A stretch of 64,000 nt of DNA from Tetrapyrgos nigripes (GCA_013368315.1 JAACJM010000108.1:124001-188000); one strand, 5' to 3'; positions 47,638-59,499 are shown, counted from the first letter of the stretch. Numbers and translations are program-made. Notes: generated from the letters alone by a model not told the origin.

Positions 47638-47819
47638 GGCCATTTTCCAAGGAAAAATCTGTGACCATGAAAAAACTCGTCCAAAAAAGGGAATTTGAAG
47701 CAAAAAAAATTCCAATTTCTGACCTTGGTCACACCTAAATGTGGAAATTTTCCAGGTCCCAGATGGAAAAAAATGTCACAGGTCACAATGCCTTTCCATC
47801 TATTCGAAATGGTACATTA
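47560..47819. repeat. Unclassified short repeat with GGTCACAG motifs
   Basis: GGTCACAG or its complement occurs at about 47585, 47618, 47670 and 47777, and the stretch begins exactly where the Thr-rich coding region ends. It may be a small insertion that cut off the 3' end of the LysM gene. Confidence 0.4.
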
Positions 47820-50649
47820 ACTTAAGTTAAGTTAAGTCCAACTGGAGGACATTTGACTGAAGTTTTGACCACTTCACTAAAGTTCAACTTTAGTTTGCCA
47901 ATAAGATACAAATTAGTGCTACAAGCAATAGTACAGCTGTCATTAACTTGAGTATGTACTTAAGTAGCAACTTCAGTAAGAGATCAGTAGCAGACAGACT
48001 AGAGATAAAATGAAAAATGAAAACAAACACCCAGGTGCAGAAAACTTAAGTCTCCAACAGTAACAAATCTGAGTGTAGACTTAAGTGGAACTAAATAAAC
48101 ATACAATCATCCTGGAAGTCCCATCAGTCCACCGAAAACTTAAGTAGTAAAGTCAAAACTCAACTTAAGACTTTGCTCCAGAAGTGAAATGATTAGCTTA
48201 AAGTCTTCAGACTCAACATACAGACAAATTTACTAATGTGGTTAGCCAAGATAGTAGCATCTGGAAGGTCTACAAAAGCGTGGGTGAGTGTAAGAGAGTG
48301 TGTTGATGTATCGTTGCATTGAAAGGGTACAGAAAACAGATCAGACACTCACATATGCAGCAGCATAGGCGATGGCACCAGAGAGAGCAAAGAGAGCGCA
48401 TGAAAAGAGTTAGAGTGCGTTTCATGAGCTTCATGAGTGGCATTGTGGTGAGAATGACATATATACTACTACTAGGTGACGTTGTTGTTCAGATAGTAGT
48501 GATTGAGGGAAATGGAGAATTAGGAGAAGAGACAGGTATTCACAGCATCAGTAATGAAAGTGAAACTTTCAGTCTTGAAGCCACAAAGAAAGGAAAAGAA
48601 AAAGACCAAAAGACAGTCAGTAAGAGGGCAATAATAACATTGTAAACATACCAGCAGTCTCAGCAGCAAAGAATGAGACCCCAAATATGCTTGACACCTC
48701 CACAAAGAGTGAGACAACAAATGGCGGGTTTGGTAATACCTAGAGGCATGAACAGTGAGAGATGTTGAGCCCAACAACTCAAGCAGCTGTAAAGAATGTC
48801 GCAAGAAGGGCCCAGGGCCACAGCTCAGAGAGTTGATCTGGGTTACAAGAGAAAGAAGAGAACCAAGTTAGTGTGTATCACAGATATATATGGGTAAAGT
48901 GAGAAAAAAAAAACCTACTTGAATCACCCACTCATTCGTCTCATACCCCAAGATATCACTGAACTCTCTCTAACACTCACTTTGAATGCCTCAACAATCT
49001 CTCAACAACCAGATCCAACTACAGACATATCTCTATGCATTGCCTTGATAAATGTTACAGCAGTATGGGAGGCTCTGGGTCTTCAAGTGTGGGTATGAGG
49101 ATGGAGAGAAGAGGTGTTAGTGGTATTGTTCTTGAGTTGAGCTCAATACAGAGTTGGCCACTGGTGGAGGTTGAGATGGTGGTGGTTACAGTGGAAGGAC
49201 AATGACCACTCCACATTACCGTAAGACGTGTGGGGTCACGTGGTCACGTTTGATTCTCATTTGAGCGAAACAAAATGAGAGAACAAAAGGCCGCTAAATG
49301 CAGCAAATAAATACAATGTTGACCTTTGTTCTTCGATGCAACTTCGATGACTACCATCATCATCTCCTCTACCTTTTAAACCAAACCATACACTCTCAAC
49401 TACATAAGCTAAGTAGTCGCTGTAGTGACTCTTGACAGCCTAGGTCTTTCTCAACACCCACACAAGTTAGATATGAGTTCTTTAATCTTGCTGATGGTTT
49501 CTTTTTTCAACAGTTCGAATCAAAGACAACAGTGATGAAGACGACCACAATGTCAACAAGCAACATCATCAACCATGCCATCGCCTTCTAATGCTTTCAC
49601 AAATGACTATTGTCAGTTTTCTCGCTGGACTCACTGTTGCTCCAAGTCCCAGGAGCTTTGCAGTACAATCTTGTTATTTGTACAGGATTATAGTGGAGTA
49701 TTTTGTGTGTTTGCCTTTTCTTTTTCTTCTTCATTAAGGTGCATATGCCCACCATAGTTTCCTCACCCCTGTGTCTTTCCCTTGCCTTTTCCTTCAGGAC
49801 CTTGCCACACACTTTGTTCAGGAAATCATCAAAGTTTCAGATGTACTCATGGTCACGGAAAGTGACGGTCTCCCACGCTTCTTTGTGCTGTAGAATTTTC
49901 CTTCACCTTGAGCTAGACAATACCCAACTTAAGCCCAAGTTTCAGTCCATTGATCTTTGGGATGTTTAATACCCATCTGTGGCAAAAGATCGGGGCAAAG
50001 CAGACATTGCGTGTGCAAGATGGACTCGAACTTTTTATATATGTTTGGATCACGGGACCGTCACTTTCCGTGACCATGAGTATGTACTTGAGCCCATCAA
50101 ACCCATCAGAGAACCAGAGGAAGTAGAACCAGCGCACAAGAAAATGAGGACCAGGAAAAGCGCTCAATGAAAGACTTAAATTCTTTGCATTGGTTCTTGG
50201 CATCAGAGACTTATCATGGACTTGAGTGTTGTTTTCAAGTTTTTTGTTTCTTTGTTTCGAGGTGGACTTAAGTTTTTAATTGAGTTTTTTCTTTCTTCAG
50301 ATTAGCGGACTGCTCAAGTATCTCAAGTTTTTTGCATTGGATGGACTTAAGTTTTTACTCATGTTTTCCTTCTTTATTTAGATTGGGGACTGCTAAAGTA
50401 TCTTAAATTTTTTTTTCTTTCTGTGGGTTGTGGAGCTATAGAACGGACTTAGGTTTGAGCCTCAATTTTCTTCTGTCGTTTTTACCTGACTCTACTAATG
50501 ATTTATGGACTTGAGTGTTTTTTTGTAGCGGTATAACAGTGTGTATTGATTGAGGGTAGTACAACCTTGAGTATAGAAAACTTCAGTGAAAACTGAAGTT
50601 TACTTGAAAAACTTGAGTTGAATGTCCTCCGATTCAACTTAACTTAAGT
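47820..50649. mobile_element. 2.8-kb TIR element with ACTTAAGT subterminal repeats
   Basis: The ends are imperfect inverted repeats of ~45 bp: ACTTAAGTTAAGTT, then GGAGGACATT, then AAGTTTT, in the same order from both borders. The outer few hundred bases on each side hold many further ACTTAAG or CTTAAGT copies, typical of transposase-binding subterminal repeats. No transposase domain could be read inside; the internal frames (for example 48319-48645, 49703-49969) are unrecognised. No target duplication was evident. Confidence 0.6.
49844..50082. repeat. Perfect 27-bp inverted repeat with 185-bp loop
   Basis: TACTCATGGTCACGGAAAGT (49844 onward, continuing through GACGGTC to 49870) is exactly complementary to 50056-50082. 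It lies inside the 2.8-kb TIR element. Confidence 0.85.
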
Positions 50650-50779
50650 AAACCTACTATAAATTCATCTTGACTCAGATAACATGACTTCCCAGCACCT
50701 CACTAGGCTACCCATCATTGGAGCAAGAGAAGCCAGCTACATATTGGACCTTAAGACAATGGCCCCTGACTAACCCCCT

Positions 50780-50948
50780 AAAATGGAACATGTCGCAATC
50801 ACACACGACAAACCAGTTGGACTACCTGTCCCACTTAAGAGGCAACATTACAAGACTATGCCAGTATCCCGGTACTCAGGTGGACTAGGCCTGGGCAGCC
50901 AGTACAGGAACTGTAGCCGGATAACTCCAATCCGCTACACACACCCCT
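50780..50948 (+). repeat. ~170-bp direct repeat, copy 1
   Basis: Starts CCTAAAATGGAACATGTC. It matches 52332-52498 in the same orientation at high identity. The two copies flank the hAT nest. Frames within them match each other ('PVGLPVPLK', 'RYSGGLGLG') but are of unknown nature. Confidence 0.75.
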
Positions 50949-50962
50949 CCTGTTCGAGGCCT

Positions 50963-52249
50963 TAGGGCTTCGCACCATACCAGTATCCATACGGTTATAC
51001 AGGAACCATATGGAAATACAACCCTGTACCGTATAGCAAGATTTGGAGAAAAAATACGGGACTGTACTGTATGGGTATAACCCATATATCACCTTCTCCT
51101 TTACGGCCATCATACGGGTTGGTACGGTATACGGGTCGGTCAAGCCCTGGCAATGACTTTTCCTTAAATTTTAGTCCTTTTCACCAAGTTTTCGTCATTC
51201 TTGTACATGAAGTGGTCGAAGCGAGGTGAAAATCCAAGCCCGAAGGGTATATCTGCGCTTGATCTATGCAAATCCTGATGAAAAGGATGCTGATGAGCTG
51301 TTGTTCAGATGTCAGTGAGTCACAAAGGCCAAGTGAAAATCTTTCAGAGAGCTATGGTGATGTGCATAACACTAGTTTCTGACCTCCAGTTCAGTTCTAC
51401 AAGTCTTAAAAACAACACGAAGTCAGTAAAAGGTGTGTCGCTTGTAGTATTTCTTCCAGCTGCAGCAGCATGACCCCGTAACCAGTATTACTGCTGTACC
51501 TGTACCCGTCCAGTACCGTACAGGCTTCTAGACAGTCTTGCCGCGGTCTGGGTCATGACCCCATTGGCCACTGACCCGCCCTGGACCGACCCCGATGACC
51601 CTGTACAGCCACTGACCCTGGCCTGGCCCGGCCCTCAAGGGTCGGGTCAAGGGCCAGGCGCTGGTGAGGAGGCCGACCTGGGGTCAGCCCCCTTGGCCCT
51701 CGACTATCGAGATGGCAGGGTTTGGTAACCTAAAAAAAGTCATAGTAAATTTTCTGATGTAATTCTAGGCATATTAACAATATAGGCATAAGTATGCATG
51801 CCGTTCAAGTTAGGTGTGAGGTAAAAGAACAGTATTCGGCAGGTGCCGAGATTTTACGCATGCTCTGCAGCAATGACTTGGATACTTTCGGCCTAAATTT
51901 AACATCAAATGCTGCATATGTAAGTCATATATGTACATACATTGAAATTAAGTACTGCTGAAGTACCTATCTGTGCTTTTCTAAGATGTCTGAAAAATAG
52001 GTCTGGACCTGACCCAACCCAACCCAACCCTGGCCAGCAGGGTCAACACAACCACTGGCCCTGGCCTGACCCAGCCCTCAAGGGTCGGGTCAAGGGCCAG
52101 AAAATTTGACGAGGGCCAGGCCCGACCCGGACTGCAGCAAGACTGCTTCTAGATGAACCAGTACGAATACGAGGACGGGTATACCGTACCAGTACTGAGC
52201 CAGTAAAATTTACGGCCGTACCAGTATTACTGGACGGTGCGAAGCCCTA
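50963..52249. mobile_element. hAT-type element (non-autonomous), outer
   Basis: Ends are TAGGGCTTCGCACC on both sides in inverted orientation, followed by repeated GTACCAGTA/GTACCGTA motifs. This fits hAT superfamily ends (TAGNG). There is no transposase frame. A 613-bp second element is inserted inside; without it the outer element is about 665 bp. An 8-bp target duplication could not be found at the outer borders. Confidence 0.7.
51533..52145. mobile_element. 613-bp hAT MITE nested in the outer element
   Basis: Ends CAGTCTTGCCGCGGTC and its imperfect inverted complement. The 8-bp sequence CTTCTAGA is present on both sides (51525-51532, 52146-52153), the hallmark of hAT insertion. GC-rich arms with CAAGGGTCGGGTCAAGGGCC occur once near each end (about 51635 and 52078). 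Confidence 0.9.
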
Positions 52250-52331
52250 CTCGGGAGGCCTGGAGTGACTGTTGTACCATTCACAACAGGGTTCGAACAC
52301 GTAGTGTTCCACCATATGTAACGTTCCTGCC

Positions 52332-52498
52332 TAAAATGGAACACGTCAGAATCACACACAACGAACCAGTTGGACTACCTGTCCCACTTAAGAGCCAACA
52401 TTACAAGACTATGCCCGTACCCCGGTACTCAGGTGGACTAGGCCTGGGCGGCCAGTATGGGAACCGTAGCCAGATAACTCCGATCTGCTACATGCCAC
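52332..52498 (+). repeat. ~170-bp direct repeat, copy 2
   Basis: Matches 50780-50948. The open frame continues beyond it to 52833 with Ser/Thr-rich sequence of unknown function. Confidence 0.75.
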
Positions 52499-52807
52499 CT
52501 CCGTCAAGCTGTCTCAACCCAGTCCTCACGGCCTCGTGGGCACGGTCATCAGCGTTCCTTCAGCACTTCCGTGGCATCTGCTGCTGTGATACCGTTCCAA
52601 ATGTCAGCTTCACAGCAAGACCGTACACAAAGCACAAACGCAGGAGCCTTGCCGCCAGGAGGTCATTCAGGTACAGCGTACCCAAGCCTCTCCTCAACGT
52701 ATGCTTATTCTTCCACGCACGTATCCACAGACCCACAGTCACAGACCACGGTGAAGATAATGCAGATTACAGTCAGTCAATTTTGACGTTTCAACGGAAG
52801 ATCAATA

Positions 52808-54022
52808 CTCAAGAGACTCGGACGTACCACTAGAAATACTCTTCACACCAACCTCCTTGGCCACAAGAGCTCGCCATTCTTCTTCTTCATCCGTACGAAG
52901 ACGGCCACCGCCGATGACGTTCCAAGGTGCGAGTGCGAGGCCTGGTCAATGTTCGTTTGATGAAAGTTTGATGAACGTTGGGTATATGCGTGCCAAGGCC
53001 CAATCGAAGGGAAAGCAAAGTATACGCACGTCATTTGAAGAAATATATGAGTATATGCGTGATGTACATATGTAGGTGTATGATTACGAACCGTTAGCTC
53101 TAGCCATATGAATAATATCTCGCTCAAACGAACGATCAGTGATGCTCCATTTGCCTTGATAGATGACGAAGGGAGTCTTTCCATATGCTCTGGCGTATTG
53201 ATTAGCTTGGGAGACGATCTAGGCTGGGGTATCGGAGACGCCCTAGGAGTGGCAATCAACTATCAATCAATCGCACGTAACGTTCGATCATGGCGGTAGT
53301 AATAGAGAGTAGAAACACACCAAATACACCTTCCCCAAAACCTTCCCCAAAACCACCAAATTATGCAAACTATCCATAATCTCTTCAATAGAGGTGTCGA
53401 AATCTCACCAGTGGACGTAGAGAATATCGATGTAGTCGGTTTTGAGATTTTTCAAACTGTGCTTTAGGGAGATGTGCATGGATTTGGTGTTATTTCCGAT
53501 GTAGTTACTTGTTTGTGTGATTGAGGGATCCATGATTTTGAAGCAGGAGGTGTACTACGTGGGAAGAGGAGGAGGAGTAAGTCAGTATTTGAAGACGAAG
53601 GAGCCAGACAAAAAAGAAAAAGGGAAACTGAGAACACACCTTGGTAGCCAAAACGATCTGATCTCGATTATTCCTCGATTCCATCCATTCACCGATGAAC
53701 TGTTCAGAGGTTTCTTCCTGGCTATACACGCATCATAAGGTCTTCAGAGTGCGCAGACTGAATCCAGAGACAAAACCCCTTACTAATTATCTGCCGTATC
53801 AATGAAATTCCCTCCCCTCTCAAAATACGTGTCCAAAAGCTTAAAACTATCCTCCTTCGACATAGACCCCATGAAGGCGTTCCACTTGTCCCCGATGCTC
53901 ATAGCTCCGAGGGCGAGAGGAGAGACTCGGATTCCTGCACGACTGGAGAGAACACGAAGGACGCCGAGGGGGGTGGGTGGTTTGGGGTGAGGCTGGAGGG
54001 GGTGTTGACGGTTTGGAGGCAT
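52808..54022 (-). pseudogene. Aldo/keto reductase (aryl-alcohol dehydrogenase type), inactivated
   Basis: Exons 54022-53784, 53721-53640, 53554-53321, 53242-53092 and from 52941 join in phase. The sequence carries AKR landmarks: '[13 protein letters not shown]', '[19 protein letters not shown]' (catalytic Asp and Tyr), 'NNTKSMHISLKHSLKNLKTD', 'YIDILYVHW', 'GVSDTPA', 'GLALAPWNVIGGGRLRTDEE'. Two tryptophan codons are stops: TGA after 'YVHW' (53406-53404, TGG to TGA) and TAG after 'SDTPA'. A 12-bp duplication (GTTTTGGGGAAG) adds four residues before 'YLGVSD'. Homology ends near 52808, so the C-terminal cofactor-binding third is missing. Family members are NADPH-dependent reductases of aryl aldehydes, linked to lignin-derived aromatic metabolism. 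Confidence 0.85.
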
Positions 54023-56714
54023 GATGGTGTAGATGGTGTACTCGATGTCTGAGAGTTTGAGAGTCCGAGAATCTGTGATTGAGCGTTAGCTTGAGACTTT
54101 ATAAGTATGATTTGCGATGAAATACGTCATTCAGCCGTATCCCACATCCTCTGGAATAGAGGAGGCTCGCTCTTCTGTTGCTACCCTCTGCTGCATAACA
54201 TGCCCCATTACGAAATATCCGAGGGTTTTTTACCCTACCGATGTTGTAGTCCGCAGCATGGTCTTTCCAACCTACGGGCTTGACTAGTATGTAGTTTCTA
54301 ATTCTCGGAATGCTGCTTGGCCGAGCTGACAAAAGGATGAGCAGGTTAGAAACTTGAAGAAAGGAAAACTATAGTAAGTACTCGTAACTTCATAGGATCA
54401 AACGCTAGAGCCCTACTTTCCACATACTTGATCTGTTCGTTCAAGGAATCTCTTCAGTTGTCCTTTCCACTCCAACACAAGAGTCGGTCACCCATTTTTA
54501 CCAGGTTTCTCTCCACATTCTTCCTGGTCAGTGCAAAGACCACTACCCGGTACCGCTGATGATGTTCCGGGTGTAAGTACGAGGCCTGGTCATTGTACTC
54601 TTTTCTTAGGAGTGGATATATTCCCATCATTTGAGAGAAAGATGCATGTATGCGCGGTATATCGAGGAGGATGAGTGGTGCGAACGAAAAGAGGATTGCT
54701 GTGGCTGTGCAATTGTTCGTTTTTCGTAGTTTCGACCTCATCGTAACCCGAAACGTCATCGTGTCAGTCCAGTCTCGAGTGTATACGGACAAGTTTACGG
54801 AAGTCGTCAGTTTGGTACCCAGCATCTTTACCTTTTTACGAGCTCACCATGCCCAACAGCCCTCACACTTAACCCAGCTTAGTAGCTATGGCTCCTCTCC
54901 GCCTCTCCGCAACTACTACCAAATAATTCCTCGGGAAATGCTCGCAGGTTGCTGTTTTCGTCTATGCGCACCATTACAGTGTCATCCTGTCTGGTTCAGC
55001 GTCTTTCGCGTCAACTCTACTTGGAAGTGATGGTCCATAGGGAGGATGGAGGATAGGGCCAAAGGCTGGCTGCTTGGCGTAGTACGTGCATATGACTTTC
55101 TGAGAGGCTAGGTGGTAGGCCGGTTGCGCTTGGTGCATTTCTTCCTTCGTCGTTGTAATCTTCGCCTGTTCCTTTTCGCGGTTGTCCGTTTTTCCTTTTT
55201 TCCCTCATAACCGAGGCTGACTGTCTTTTCGGTGTAGCCGGTCTCAACTTGGGCACCTCGTACTACTATATCATGCCTTCCGCTCCTCCCTAGTCATCTC
55301 TCAAAGGTTCTTCAAGTCCGTCATACCTAATCTCAAAGATCATTTAAGCATCAGGAGCGATGGTGGTAGAGAAGCAATTGCAAATAAATGCTTGGTATCG
55401 GTGCCGTCAATGGGGTGGCACTCTTTGCAAATTTCGATGTAACACAAGAATATCTCGGTCAGCAGTTCGGGCGGGAGTCTGCCTGATAGGAGAAAGGAGG
55501 ACCCGGATTAGAACTATACCCTAGTCAAGACTCAGACGTCGGCGGGCGCCAGGCAGACTCAGCTTTTTCTGTACGGTACGGCGACCATGGCCCGTACAAG
55601 CTTCCTCAAACGCTGCCTATCTTGTGGGTCAGTTTACGTTACTCGTTACTTGTCAATACGACCACGTAAAGGAACCTCGCCGCACACCTATGTGTCCATG
55701 CTAAAGCTTGAGGCTTGCCACATTGCCGCGGTCTTGCCTCTAGTTACATATATGCCTCATCATTATCATGTATAATGATCGTTTATCACTCACTGTGAAT
55801 CTCAGCTCCTAGTCTCTGCTCATTGTTTCAGACTGACACTCATTAGTACTGCATGGCCAGCCTTTTCTAGATCCTTTGCCCCCAGAGGTACGTCGTTCTC
55901 ACACTTCCTCGTGTTATTTTTACATTTTACATTTATTCTCCCACAAACGCTGGTCCCTGTTTTTCACCAATACTATCCCTAGGCCGCATCATCGAGACTA
56001 CGATGGCGGCGCAGCTCTTAGAATTATGTAGACTGAACCCCCCGGCTCTTTCAATTCCGAAAAACCAATAAGGTCTGCATATCACGAAGGTCTAGGTCAT
56101 TCTCATTATGCTCCTAATGCCCTTCCCTCAATTGCCGCCTTCAACTCGTGTTTACCTGCGATACTCATTGAAAGGCTTTCGGCGCGTTATTTCCTTTTCT
56201 TATCCCATTCTACCGCCATTGAAATGTTAATGACCCACATCTTACCACCACAGTGAACGGTGAATATAACCCGCCATCAACTGCATTTACTCGTAAAGGA
56301 TCCAGTGATTCAACTTGATACACCGTTCCGAATCTTCCCATCTGTGGGATGATCAACTGCCATGGCGGATACCCATCCATATTCAGTCCCAGCGCTCAAC
56401 ATCTACTGGCCTCGGGTTAAAATATCAAGAAGTATTTCACGTTGATCAAAGACTAGCGGTACGTCTATTTCTGTATTTGTCTGATGCCCGTTCAGCTTTA
56501 CCTCGCAGTTGAACCTGATGAATATCACAATTAGAATAAGAACGTTCATGAATCACAAGGTTCACTTTCAAGATTCAAGAATGTACCCGTTCAGAGGTGA
56601 CTGGGCGGCAACACAGTGTGCCTGCAGTGAAATCAAAGTGAACCCGAATCCGTTGATAGACTGCCTCATTACTAGAATGAATGGAAGACTCGAGACAGTG
56701 GGTGTTGTTCTAGG
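54023..56714. other. No gene recognised
   Basis: The longest frame is a minus-strand 123-codon one at 54825-54454 with one hydrophobic segment; it has no recognisable domain. Nothing else could be supported. Confidence 0.4.
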
Positions 56715-56722
56715 TATAAAAG
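56715..56722 (+). promoter_or_regulatory. TATA box of the glycopeptide gene
   Basis: TATAAAAG lies 70 bp upstream of the ATG at 56792, and a CT-rich leader follows. A strong core promoter is implied. Confidence 0.7.
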
Positions 56723-56791
56723 CACTCCGCACTCAACAAGGTTTCTCCAGTTCTCTCTCGTAGATCTACTCCTCTTTCTTCCTCTTCAGCC

Positions 56792-57599
56792 ATGTTCACC
56801 ACTCTCTCTCTTGTCTCTCTCGTCGCTCTTGCAGCATCCGTCAGCGCTGAGACACACACCGTCCACTTCGACAACAGATGTGGCTTTGGTACCGTCAGTG
56901 GTGTCTCAGTCTCTTCCGTGACTACTGACTGACAGTGATATCGACCTATAGCCCACTTTGATCCAAGGTGGCAGAGTCCTTTCCACCGGTGGTGACTTCA
57001 CCAGCAATGGACCTCTTACTGCTGCTATTGCGTGAGTTTTTTTTTCTGACTTTTTCTTTAGTAGCAATTGCCTGACTTACGACTCTTTCGTCATAGTTAC
57101 CTTCAAACTGGTTCGAATCGTTACCACTGTGCTCCCCCCTCGGTATACTAAAGTCGCTATTTACTAATTATAGGCAGCTGTGGCTTCAACGGTGAGGGCT
57201 GCACGATGGTTGAGACCACCCTTGTCAACCCTACTTGCGCTGGATGCGGATCAAGCACCGACATCACTTTGATTGCTCCGTGAGTAATCTACCTACTAGT
57301 CTCCATACTCAAAGGTCATCAATTGCTTTTACTTACCCTGCTTCTCTTTACCAGCCACTCCTTCTCCGTCACCACTGGTTTCGGCTACTTCAACGGATGC
57401 GACGGTGTCGGGCAGGATTGCCGCTCTGGAAGCTGTGTCGAAGCCTTCCACCAACCCAGTGATACCTTTGTCCAGCGTGCTTGCCAGAGCAACAATGTTA
57501 GTGTCATTTTTTTCTTTTTATTTGCATGGATTTTTGGAAAGCCTCTGACTGACATCTACTGTTATTCAGGTCAACCTTGCCATCACCTTCTGCCTTTAA
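56792..57599 (+). CDS. Small secreted 'glycopeptide'-family protein, six exons
   Basis: Exons 56792-56893, 56952-57031, 57097-57110 (14 bp), 57174-57279, 57355-57496 and 57570-57599 give 157 residues. A 20-residue signal peptide (MFTTLSLVSLVALAASVSAE) is followed by 'HTVHFDNRCGFGT', 'SCGFNGEGCTMVETTLVN', 'HSFSVTTGFGYFNGCDG' and 'VNLAITFC' at the C terminus. This is a cysteine-rich, thaumatin-like secreted family common and expanded in Agaricomycetes and often labelled 'glycopeptide'. Eight or more cysteines should form disulfides. Function is not established; a cell-wall or extracellular role is likely. The tiny third exon is supported by exact phase continuity of 'AYLQTGSCG'. No defects were seen. 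Confidence 0.85.
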
Positions 57600-58883
57600 T
57601 GATTTATGGCCATGATTTGTATAGGGTTTTAAGTACTTAATGGGTTTTTTGTGAAAAATAATGGGTTTATGTCTGGGTTCTATTATTTTAATACAAGGAT
57701 TCATGGAACAAAACTAATAGCGTGTCCAAAGCGAGTCATCTTGAAACTTGATTTTAGTCCTAAAGCCTTCTTCGAGCTGAAGTGAAGCTGATATTGAGTA
57801 CGGAGTAAGGACGTTTACAATGTTTACAAATTGGTATTCATCTTCGACTAAGAAATAGACTAAGGTATGTTGAACCTCGATTAACCTAACTCTGACCTAA
57901 CTACGAAAGAAAGTATGAAAGGAATAGACAGTATTCAAAGTATTGATAAATGCATTGCATGAGCGCTCCCTCCCAATTCGAGAATGATGCCAGGGTGAAA
58001 ACCCTGAGCATGCTGCAGTTTTGTTCTCCTCGGCAGGTGAAGAGTAAAACTCTGGAGAGGTCTGATATCCAGACCTCGCTGCATGACCAAGCTCGCTGTT
58101 TGGAATCAGATATGCAATACTGTTACTTACATTCTATCATTGCTGCATCCGCCTCAGCCGTCTCACCCTCAATTTGGCCATCAAATTCGGGAATCATTTT
58201 TCAAATCAGTCCTTTTTGTTTTGCTTAGCACCGTGATCGGTGATAGGAACAAGAAGAGTATTGTTAAAGAGTTCGTTGCAATTGTTAGGTCTATGTTACA
58301 GGTACAGAATGACATCGTAGAAGAATCGTTGCTAATCGATACATTTCATAACGGAAGGAAAGAGAGAGGGGGATAAAAGGAAGACGAAAAGGATGTAAGG
58401 GTCCAGCGACCGATAGAAAGGTGGTAATAGCAGTATAGTACGGGACAGTCACAAACAGAGAGAGCTGGGAATTGCAGCAACGTCGCCAGGACGCGCTACA
58501 TAGCAGCCCTTGGATTGTAGGGGTGCGTGGATACTGAGCGCGGAGAGCCGTGAGGAACTCGACGGGCTGCTTCAGATCAAGCAAAAGGCGTAGTAGAGCA
58601 CAGCGATGGGCCGACCAACCACGACTGTATGCCCATCACATGGTAGATGGAATTTGGGGCACAGTAGAGTCGGGTTTGGCGTTGACCGACGGGAGTGAGA
58701 TGACTCGTAGTCAATGGAAAAGATGCCTAGGATACGCGCATCACGTCGGGAGAGACGGGCTGGTTGCGCGGTGGAGTTGTTTCGGAAGGTCATAGTGTAG
58801 ACCAGTATGAGGATAGAAGTCGCAGAAGGCAATGAGAAGGAAAAAGGTGGGCGTATGCGCGTCCTTGACTATCCAGAAGCCGC
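57600..58883. other. No gene recognised
   Basis: 3' flanks of the glycopeptide gene and of the membrane-protein gene on the opposite strand. Short frames only. Confidence 0.45.
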
Positions 58884-59499
58884 TCACGCCTTAAGGACGG
58901 CGTAGATGGTGATACCAGCTGCGATAGCGAAGAAGCTGACGACCAATAGTGCCCACAGACACCTCCAAGCCCATTTGAGCTCGGCCTTGCGCATATGATC
59001 GATGACAGCCTGGTGCTCTGCTTCGGTCTTGTCAGGAAGCCAAGCCGAAGGAGCATCGGTGGAGTCGGCAACGGCTTCTGGAGCACGGAGTGGAGAAAGA
59101 AGGATAAAGGCGCCGAGAATCCAGAATGGAGGGAATACTAAAGGCAATGAGGTGCATTAGTATTTAGGTATGGGATAAAGAAAAGGTAGACTCACAAAAG
59201 CCAAACTTGAATAGGTACATCGCGAGCGTGAGTGGCTCGTCCTTCTTCATGTAGACTGGGGGTTCTTCGTAGGCTGGTGGTGCCATTTCCAGCTCAACAT
59301 CCCTCTCGGCGTTTTGGGCTTCCAAGTCTGAAAGTGAAAGGCGACGGTCATGTCGACTTTCACGCGTTGACGACCGAGAAAGAGAGAAGGTGTATCCGAG
59401 GGAAGAGGAGTCGATAGGCTGGGTAGAAGAAGATTGCTGGCTCACTGCTGCAGCAGGAAGAGGAAGAGAAGAGGCGTTGTCGTGGTTCATCGAAGACAT
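58884..59499 (-). CDS. Two-pass membrane protein, conserved in fungi
   Basis: Exons 59499-59196 and 59137-58884 give 185 residues. The N-terminal ~85 residues are Ser/Gln-rich and hydrophilic, ending in 'LEMAPPAYEEPPVYMKKDEP', a PPxY-like (PPAY) motif that could bind WW-domain ubiquitin ligases. A first membrane span ('FGFLFPPFWILGAFILLSPL') crosses the intron. After a cytosolic-type loop ending 'HMRKAELKWAWRC' comes a second span ('LWALLVVSFFAIAAGITIYAVL'). The layout matches an uncharacterised fungal family of small membrane proteins. Function unknown; the motif suggests regulated sorting. Confidence 0.75.

Noticed and set aside
54454..54825. Minus-strand 123-codon frame as a gene
   Set aside because: One hydrophobic stretch only, no recognisable domain, no neighbouring exons with matching phase.
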